Source of the DNA: JBBSEX01 sp038239345
Lineage (GTDB): Bacteria > Acidobacteriota > Terriglobia > Bryobacterales > Bryobacteraceae
DNA: 9,886 nt
Assembly (NCBI GenBank): GCA_038239345.1
Contig: JBBSEX010000076.1
Span: 1 to 9,886, forward strand
Direction of reading: 5' to 3'
Shown: piece after piece, positions 4,665 through 9,886 of the stretch
Numbering within the stretch: the first letter of the stretch is position 1
Layout: every line of letters starts with the position of its first letter
Notes under the pieces: generated by a model
Seen by the model: the letters and a program-made list of their open reading frames with translations, nothing else
Database searches by the model: none
What the model was told of the DNA's origin: nothing
Program-made: the position numbers and the translations under genes

Positions 4665-6176
4665 CTATTCCGCTTCTCGAAATGCCCGTCTGCCAGATGC
4701 AGCAGGGCCATTTGATTCCGTCGAAAATACTCCCGGTCGCGCCGCGCTCAGGAATCGCCCGGATGCCTGCCGACGCAGTGCTTCAATTTGGTCCGCCGCC
4801 GATCTCGAAACCGGAACGATGTACTCGGCCGATTCCTTCAGTGAAAGATTCAGCCGCCACGCCTTGCGGCAGCATTCCCGAATCTCGGCTCCGGTCCAGC
4901 CCTCGTCGTTGGGTCGTTCGCCGTCAAGCTTCCATTTCGCGAGGTAAATCTTCCATATTGCCTCCCGCTCCTCGGCGGACGGCAGATCGAAGAAGAACGT
5001 CCCCAGAGTAAATCGGCGACGCAGCTCCGGCGGCAGGCTCGTGATCGAATTACACGTCGCGATCCACAAGCTTTTACCTTGGGAGATTGCATCGACGACT
5101 TGAAGCGCGGCGCGCAGTCGTTCGCCTGAGCCACCGACCAACGAACTCTGCATCGCCGATAGATCGAACGCCACGGTAGGAATTCCGGCTGTGTTGCCCG
5201 CGGCTTTCGCGATCATCGACTTCGCCGCGCCCGGAGGACCGATGGCGATGATGCCGTCCGCTCCCCGATCCTGCATCCAACTGAGCATCGTCCCGGTCAT
5301 TTCAGTCTTCACGCCTGACGTGTCCGTGCCCGTGCCGGCGAATGCCTTTTCGATCTCGTCGACAAAGACCACCACACGGGGAGATTCCTGGCCGCTCAGG
5401 ACAGCGGTAAGAAAGCACTTGATGTTGTCGCAGCCGCCGATTTCCGCGAACGTTTCGCCGCCGCGCCAGATGGTCAAGCCCGGGGCCTGTTCCACGGCTT
5501 GGCGCTTTCGATCCCACAAACGCTCGAGATCCAAGCCTTTCTTTGAAAGCGACATCGCCAGCGCCTGCTCCGCGGGAAATGCCGCGAGCCCCACTAAGGC
5601 ATCGACGGCTTGGTCCACGACGGCAACATCAGGGGTCGGGAGTTCCGCTGATTCGAATAGGCCGGGAATGATCTCGCGTAGATCGTCCGCCGATGGAAGC
5701 GGCTCGTCGATCACCATCACGTCGTTCTGCAACTCAATTGGAAGCGCCGAACCGGGCGTCGTCACCAGCACGAGCATCTGACCACCGACCTTGAATACGT
5801 CGCGGAGATTCCAGATGCCCTGCACGATGTCGATTTGTTCCCACAGACGCTGCGGATTGTGGAAGAACACGATGGCGTCGGCGAACTGTTTCGCCGCAGC
5901 GCCCTTGTGAAGGGCCAACAGTACATCTGCTGGTCCAGCGACGGCCGCCTTCTCGCCGAACACATGAGCCGACGCATCTTTGGCCGCCTTGTTTCGCGCG
6001 GCCATGCCGCCCATGATGTCCCACGCGAATACCGGCGCCTCGGTCTTGCCGCATAGGGTGGCCGAGACCTGGGCCATGGCGCTGGCCGGATCGGCCGTCC
6101 GCACGGCAAGAAGCGGAGTACCAGCTCTGCGCGCGGCCTTGAGCAGGCCACGAAACTCTTCTGTGGATTGAATCAT
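4665..6176 (-). CDS. Ycf46-like AAA+ ATPase with rearranged core (Walker B before Walker A)
   Basis: 503 residues. The N-terminal 230 residues look like the Ycf46 N-domain: AIVFFHNP (101-108), LPIELQNDVMVIDEPLP (145-161) and the linker LDLERLWDRKRQAVEQ (215-230). ETFAEIGGCDNIK (241-253) normally leads directly into the P-loop. Here it leads instead into the Walker B strand VVVFVDEIEKAF (268-279; D273, E274) and its helix (291-304). Only then comes Walker A, GPPGAAKS (313-320; K319). The chain continues with FDLSAMQSSLVGG (337-349), sensor 1 WIATCN (371-376), arginine finger candidates R386-R388, and a sensor 2-like GAEIR (429-433). All parts needed for ATP hydrolysis exist but the order differs from a standard AAA core. 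The Walker A Gly before Lys is Ala318. The start ATG 6176 has AGGAGA (6185-6190). It heads the DUF1257/DUF2997/radical SAM block and probably remodels a partner there (inference). Confidence 0.9.
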   Translation of the reverse strand: MIQSTEEFRGLLKAARRAGTPLLAVRTADPASAMAQVSATLCGKTEAPVFAWDIMGGMAARNKAAKDASAHVFGEKAAVAGPADVLLALHKGAAAKQFADAIVFFHNPQRLWEQIDIVQGIWNLRDVFKVGGQMLVLVTTPGSALPIELQNDVMVIDEPLPSADDLREIIPGLFESAELPTPDVAVVDQAVDALVGLAAFPAEQALAMSLSKKGLDLERLWDRKRQAVEQAPGLTIWRGGETFAEIGGCDNIKCFLTAVLSGQESPRVVVFVDEIEKAFAGTGTDTSGVKTEMTGTMLSWMQDRGADGIIAIGPPGAAKSMIAKAAGNTAGIPTVAFDLSAMQSSLVGGSGERLRAALQVVDAISQGKSLWIATCNSITSLPPELRRRFTLGTFFFDLPSAEEREAIWKIYLAKWKLDGERPNDEGWTGAEIRECCRKAWRLNLSLKESAEYIVPVSRSAADQIEALRRQASGRFLSAARPGVFSTESNGPAASGRRAFREAE

Positions 6177-6191
6177 TGAATCGCTCTCCTG

Positions 6192-6221
6192 AGAAAAGAA
6201 AAGGAAGCCCGAAGGCTCCCC
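6192..6221 (-). terminator. Intrinsic terminator or attenuator upstream of the AAA ATPase gene
   Basis: On the minus strand GGGGAGCC and GGCUUCCU pair as an 8-bp stem (three G-U pairs) capped by a UUCG tetraloop (stem 6202-6221). A U-rich tail UUUCUUUUCUC (6191-6201) follows. It lies after the CPBP protease stop and its tail abuts the AAA ribosome binding site (6185-6190). It therefore separates the helicase-Gp157-protease genes from the AAA block, or attenuates read-through between them. Confidence 0.8.
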
Positions 6222-6249
6222 TGACTCACAACCTGAATTTGGATTTAGT
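6222..6249 (-). promoter_or_regulatory. Short gap after the CPBP gene, with the shared AT-rich motif
   Basis: Plus-strand cctgaatttggatt (6232-6245) recurs, with a 4-base insertion, at 2519-2536 before another gene. There is no room for a full promoter between the terminator and the AAA start. A promoter for the AAA block, if any, must overlap this segment or the protease gene end and be transcribed through the hairpin. Confidence 0.3.
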
Positions 6250-6804
6250 TCACGCGAGCAGCGCTGCTGCCGCGAAAATGATGGCGTTGTACGCCGAGTG
6301 CGCCAGGAACGGCGAGGTTGTCGAATGTGACTTGATCCTCAGCCATGCGTAGACGACGCCCATCACAAAAATGACGCCAATCTGCGGACCCGTGATGCCC
6401 GCCTTCGGAAGATGGCAGAGCGCGAAGACGGCCGCTATCGAGACACCCGCGATCCACCGTATCTGAGAAACTCGCTTCCGAAGCCCCCATTCAGCCAAGC
6501 CGAAGAGGTACCCACGAAACACGACTTCTTCCATGAGCGGACCGAGAGTGATTCCGATCCAAGCGTCTTGCCAATGGAATGGTGCGCTCTTATACAGGGC
6601 CTGAAACAGCAGTGCGACCGCGACGCCGCAGACCGCTCCAAAGGCCAGGGCCTCCACGCTGTCGCGAGTGGTCGTCCGATTCCAATGGACGAACTCAAGC
6701 CCCATGGTGTTCAGCCGGCCCCGGCTTGCCCACGCCAATACCAGCAGGGCCAGCGTGAACGCGACGCCGGCGAATTGAAGAGGATGAACCGGCGATGAGA
6801 CCAC
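6250..6804 (-). CDS. CPBP family membrane metalloprotease (Abi/CAAX-protease type)
   Basis: 184 residues, strongly hydrophobic with about five or six membrane helices. The three family motifs are present in order: EEVVFR (92-97, the E-E-x-x-x-R motif), FALCH (127-131, F-x-x-x-H) and HSAYN (169-173, H-x-x-x-N). These Glu and His residues hold the catalytic centre of CPBP/Rce1-like glutamic or metallo-proteases in the inner membrane. Family members include prenyl-protein proteases, bacteriocin-immunity and maturation proteins. The substrate here is unknown. The start is GTG at 6804, six bases after GGGAGG (6811-6816). It is shorter than many members but has all three motifs. Placed between the Gp157 gene and the AAA gene in the same direction, it is an unusual companion for phage-like genes. 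Confidence 0.88.
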   Translation of the reverse strand: MVSSPVHPLQFAGVAFTLALLVLAWASRGRLNTMGLEFVHWNRTTTRDSVEALAFGAVCGVAVALLFQALYKSAPFHWQDAWIGITLGPLMEEVVFRGYLFGLAEWGLRKRVSQIRWIAGVSIAAVFALCHLPKAGITGPQIGVIFVMGVVYAWLRIKSHSTTSPFLAHSAYNAIIFAAAALLA

Positions 6805-6840
6805 GCCCGACCTCCCTACCTGAGAATACCGCCGACATTT

Positions 6841-7623
6841 CTATCGAATGCGGAGGTGGCTCCCAGTCACGAGCCGCGCACCTAGAATCGGCTCCCGATT
6901 CATCAGCGCGGCGCGGACTGCTTCACCGTTCACTTCCCATTTGTCTTTCAGCACGAGTTCCAGGCGACGGCGGATTTCTCCATCCGCCAGTTGATGGACG
7001 ATCTCCTGTAGTTCAGCCTTGGTGAAGCGGACTGGCCGTTCGTAGAATTGCTCGGCGATTTGCAGGGGATCGTCGACGATCAGGGATGCCATGCTATTTC
7101 GCTGCATCCCGATATCGCTCTTCTCGCCCTCCAGTTTCTTGATCCCACGAGCCATCATGAAGGCAAACAGGAATCCCTTCAGGCTTGCCACGCGATTTTC
7201 TGCCGCTCTTTTTCGGGCCGCAAGTCGCTCCGACTCTTTGCCGCAGATGTCAGCAATCGATTGCTGCCACCGCCAGTACCCAACAATCCGATCCACCTTG
7301 AGCCGATAGGCCTCCAGATACGTGTCGATCTCCTGGGCCAGTTCCTTCGAAATCTCGACTCCCGCGTCCGCTGCTTCCTCGACCAGCCCCATCAGTTCGA
7401 TCAGCCTGTCGTCGAGATCGAAGAGCGAACGATGATCGTGGTCAGGCTTGCGGATTATGCGACGGCGCAACGCCTCCACCAGGCCGGTGGCCTGCTCCCG
7501 TGCGGCGTCGGGAAGTTGCCCATGGACACCTTCTGACTCGCTCTGCTCGATCAGATCCGCCAGCCGCCGCGAAAGGCCAGAGACCTTTTCCGGTAGAACC
7601 GGCACCATTGCCAATGCGGACAC
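6841..7623 (-). CDS. Gp157-family (siphovirus Gp157-like) protein
   Basis: 260 residues. Residues 109-185 match the Gp157 family: 'K-V-D-R-I...W-R-W...E-x-x-R-L-A-A-R-K-R-A-A-E-N-R' (coiled coil), then LKGFLFAFMMARGIKKLEGE (148-167). A C-terminal tail follows, PILGARLVTGSHLRIR (245-260), typical of the family ('P-G-A-x-L-x-x-G-x-S-L-R-I'). The first 105 residues form an extra, helical N-terminal extension, so this is longer than most phage forms. Gp157 proteins are common in phages, prophages and plasmids; a role in phage resistance has been suggested for the family, but the mechanism is unknown. The start is GTG at 7623, supported by GGAGG (7630-7634) at 6-base spacing; an ATG lies at 7608. 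Its upstream neighbour is the helicase, 29 bases away, so they are probably co-transcribed. Confidence 0.82.
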   Translation of the reverse strand: MSALAMVPVLPEKVSGLSRRLADLIEQSESEGVHGQLPDAAREQATGLVEALRRRIIRKPDHDHRSLFDLDDRLIELMGLVEEAADAGVEISKELAQEIDTYLEAYRLKVDRIVGYWRWQQSIADICGKESERLAARKRAAENRVASLKGFLFAFMMARGIKKLEGEKSDIGMQRNSMASLIVDDPLQIAEQFYERPVRFTKAELQEIVHQLADGEIRRRLELVLKDKWEVNGEAVRAALMNREPILGARLVTGSHLRIR

Positions 7624-7652
7624 GAGTCACCTCCAGAAATAGTCGCCATCCT

Positions 7653-9886
7653 TCAAAACAGAGAAAGTTGAACCGCCGGCCCCGCCGGTCGAATCCAGGC
7701 CCCGATCTCCGCTGGGTCGGCTTCCTGAATCTCTATCAGCGGTTCGAGCGCCAAAGGCAAGGCTGCGTCCGCAACGTCAGATGTCCCTCTATGTCGGCCT
7801 GCCAGATTTCGCCAAATGTCTGCAGCAGCTTCGCCCACGCCCTGACGTGTTACGAGATCGCGTGCCATCGCGGTCAGTAGGTCATCGTCCGCGTCCATGG
7901 ATTGAAGTCCATAGGCGTGGAGCTTGCCTTCCATCGGCAGCGACGCCATCAGTTTCTTTCCCATCAGTCGTAGGCACGACTCCTGCGCCGTCTCTGAGTA
8001 AGTCAGGAATCCAACGCGAATCGGGCGTTTCTGCCCAATTCTCCAACTACGCCGACTGGCTTGCCGGAGCGTGTATGTCGAGTAGCCCGTTTCGTAGAAC
8101 AGCAGCACCGGGAAGTCCAACAAATCAAGACCGACGCTGCACAGCTTGGGGTGCGCTAGGCAGACCTGCATTCCATTCCGAAGCTGCCGCTCGTACCAAG
8201 CCTCGCGATCGGCTGGTGGCACTTCCGCGGTCAGTATCTCGACGCGAATCCCTTCCTTCAAGAGAAGATGCTGGAGCCGCCGCGTCACGTCCCGCTTCCT
8301 CGTATAGACGGCAAAGACGTGAACCTTCCGGCCTACCGCAAGCTCGCGTTTGATCTCTTCGATCAGCCGCCGCTCCTTCGCGTAGACGAACTCCTGGTCC
8401 AGATCCACAGGCTCCGAAATAACGAATCGTTCGCGCTCGCCCGTCTCAGGATTCCGGTCGAACCCATAGAGCGTTCCCAGCCCAAACGGCCGGTCCGGAT
8501 ACAGCAGAAGCGCGTTCATGGCAGTACTGACCACCGATGCGTTCCCGTGATTCGCGCGCAATGCTTCCCGAACGTCGTCCTCAAGCTGTCCGTATGCCAC
8601 TTTCATCGTTGGGTCCATCTCGACCGAGATGACTTCCTCCACGTACGGCGGGAGCGCATCCGAGATGTCTTCCAATGACACAAACGCGGCCAAGTTCATC
8701 AGGAAGCCGCCAAACAGCAGCGGCGATGCGCCGGGTCGGCGTTTCACGGTCGTCGTCACCTTGGCCTTCGAGCAAGCGTTGTCCACCGCCTCAATGGTCG
8801 TAACCTTTTCGAGCACGCCGTACACGCTGGCGAACTGCCGCACGCCAGCCTCGCCATGATCGAATCCTTCCTCGCGCATCCGCTTGGGCTCGACCCGGCA
8901 GAGGATGTTGAAAACGTCATCGGCGTAGCCGCCTAATAACGTCCCCGTAAGAATCACCGTTCGGTCGCAGGCGGACGCCATCGTGCCCAAGGCATTGCCC
9001 TGCGCCGTCTCACCCTTGAGCTCGTGGACTTCATCAGCAATGCCGTAATCGAAGAACCCGTTGAGATATCGCCCGATAAACTCCATCGGCGCCATACGTG
9101 GGATCTTCGCGTTGTCGGCTTGCCACAGCGCACTGTAGAAAGGACCCCTCGCCTTCGTCGCGCCCAAAGAGCACGAGTCCGGCAGAATCAGCTCCGAGTG
9201 CTTCACCTTTCGGAAGTCCGCCCGGCGTAGTTGATCGTCAGAGGTCAGGATCGGTCTCCCGGTATCCGGATTCACGACACATCCATGAAACGGCCCCGAG
9301 TGGGGAGTTCCGTAAGCGTGGCGCCAGAAGTAGCCGAGCTTGGCCCGCTCTCGCGATATGACGAAGATAGAAGGAGCGCCGACATTCGCGTTCCAGCGTG
9401 CCCGCGCCGAGCGGTGCCGCTTCGCCAGCCGAAGTTCGCTCAACGTCGTCTTCAGCCCTTCCCGGACGATTCGTCCATTACGGAACTTCACTTCGTTGAC
9501 TCCCGTGAAGCCATTCGAGGAAGCGCCGTTGCGCACGCCATCAATGAAAAAGACCCGAACGCCGGGCAGCGTTGAGAAACATTCACGCGCCCATTTTTCA
9601 ACCAACTGGGGCGGGACCATGGTCAGCGCAGTGAACTGCTTCCCGCGCGCGTGCGTGAACACACTCCCCAATGAGATGAGCGTTTTACCGGTCCCGCATT
9701 CAGCCACAGCGGCCGCGCAGCGTGCCTCTTCCCACCGCTTGACGATCCCCATGATCGCGAGCGTTTGGGCAGGAAATGGCTGACGCTTCAGTTCGTGGAG
9801 CGCGGGCCAGATTGGGTCAGACGGTTGATGGAGTGGCGGAAACTGCTCGACAACCCTTTGTCCCAGCGCACCTCCATGAATCTTGA
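7653..9886 (-). CDS. SNF2-type superfamily 2 helicase/ATPase, 5' end missing
   Basis: 743 residues visible; the frame is open to the right edge, so the start lies outside. Upstream of Walker A the chain contains HELKRQPFPAQTLAIM (around 9748-9800), resembling a helicase Q/SNF2 entry motif. Walker A is ECGTGKT (9681-9701), followed by VPPQLVEKW (motif Ia type). Walker B is DEVHELKG (9012-9035), then TVILTGT (motif III) around 8953-8973. The C-terminal RecA domain has SVGLDLLDFPV (8102-8134; motif V type) and RQASRRSWRIGQ (8031-8066), the SNF2 motif VI 'Q-A-x-x-R-x-x-R-I-G-Q'. These ATPases translocate on duplex DNA rather than unwind it. About 215 residues lie between Walker A and Walker B, longer than usual, suggesting an inserted domain. 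The 3' tail is an extension of unknown role. SNF2-type helicases of this sort occur in phages and mobile elements and some defence loci. Confidence 0.88.
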   Translation of the reverse strand, partial: KIHGGALGQRVVEQFPPLHQPSDPIWPALHELKRQPFPAQTLAIMGIVKRWEEARCAAAVAECGTGKTLISLGSVFTHARGKQFTALTMVPPQLVEKWARECFSTLPGVRVFFIDGVRNGASSNGFTGVNEVKFRNGRIVREGLKTTLSELRLAKRHRSARARWNANVGAPSIFVISRERAKLGYFWRHAYGTPHSGPFHGCVVNPDTGRPILTSDDQLRRADFRKVKHSELILPDSCSLGATKARGPFYSALWQADNAKIPRMAPMEFIGRYLNGFFDYGIADEVHELKGETAQGNALGTMASACDRTVILTGTLLGGYADDVFNILCRVEPKRMREEGFDHGEAGVRQFASVYGVLEKVTTIEAVDNACSKAKVTTTVKRRPGASPLLFGGFLMNLAAFVSLEDISDALPPYVEEVISVEMDPTMKVAYGQLEDDVREALRANHGNASVVSTAMNALLLYPDRPFGLGTLYGFDRNPETGERERFVISEPVDLDQEFVYAKERRLIEEIKRELAVGRKVHVFAVYTRKRDVTRRLQHLLLKEGIRVEILTAEVPPADREAWYERQLRNGMQVCLAHPKLCSVGLDLLDFPVLLFYETGYSTYTLRQASRRSWRIGQKRPIRVGFLTYSETAQESCLRLMGKKLMASLPMEGKLHAYGLQSMDADDDLLTAMARDLVTRQGVGEAAADIWRNLAGRHRGTSDVADAALPLALEPLIEIQEADPAEIGAWIRPAGPAVQLSLF

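Noticed and set aside
4261..5011. Long plus-strand open frames (4261-4947 and 4421-5011)
   Set aside because: They lie opposite the DUF1257 and AAA genes, whose protein motifs are clear; these are antisense shadows of GC-rich coding.
5191..5781. 196-codon plus-strand open frame
   Set aside because: Antisense to the AAA core; Ser/Thr/Pro-rich with no recognisable motif.
7048..7536. 162-codon plus-strand open frame
   Set aside because: Antisense to the Gp157 gene, which matches a family along its length.
1..9886. CRISPR arrays, tRNA/rRNA genes, transposases or an integrase
   Set aside because: No repeat-spacer pattern, cloverleaf or recombinase motif was recognised on either strand by eye.

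Overview
This window looks like part of a moderately GC-rich bacterial genome. The genes are densely packed, Shine-Dalgarno sites are strong (AGGAGG type) and there are no introns. The taxon cannot be fixed from the sequence. The mix of a quinol-type nitric oxide reductase, a DUF488 protein and a phage/plasmid-like operon would suit a soil bacterium such as an Acidobacteriota member, but that is a low-confidence guess. No tRNA, rRNA, CRISPR array, transposase or integrase was seen.

Left part (1-1480). The 5' end of a nitric oxide reductase gene (norB type) runs off the left edge on the minus strand. It starts at a CTG codon behind a perfect ribosome binding site. Facing away from it on the plus strand are a small cupin protein and a DUF488 protein. 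Together they look like a small nitric-oxide or stress-response neighbourhood served by a shared intergenic region (142-345). DUF488 converges on the long minus-strand operon, with a perfect 7-bp stem hairpin (1435-1453) between them.

Right part (1481-9886). All genes are on the minus strand. In transcription order they are: an SNF2-type helicase (5' end beyond the window), a Gp157-family protein, a CPBP-type membrane protease, then a strong intrinsic terminator (6192-6221). After it come a Ycf46-like AAA+ ATPase, a Ycf35/DUF1257 protein, a DUF2997 protein, two proteins of unknown function, an NrdG-like radical SAM protein, and a 341-residue phage/plasmid-type protein. Within the AAA-to-radical-SAM block, ribosome binding sites overlap upstream stop codons or the genes themselves overlap by 4 to 7 bases, so the block is one translationally coupled unit.

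The main discovery is the AAA+ ATPase. Its N-terminal half and flanks read like Ycf46, but its Walker B segment (residues 268-274) lies before its Walker A segment (313-320), followed directly by sensor 1. A beta3-alpha3 unit appears to have been transposed inside the AAA core. The P-loop also has Ala where the Gly before the catalytic Lys is expected. With Ycf35, DUF2997, an orphan radical SAM activase and two unknown proteins beside it, this is a plausible undescribed ATP- and radical-chemistry module on an accessory or mobile element. Its function cannot be read from the sequence.
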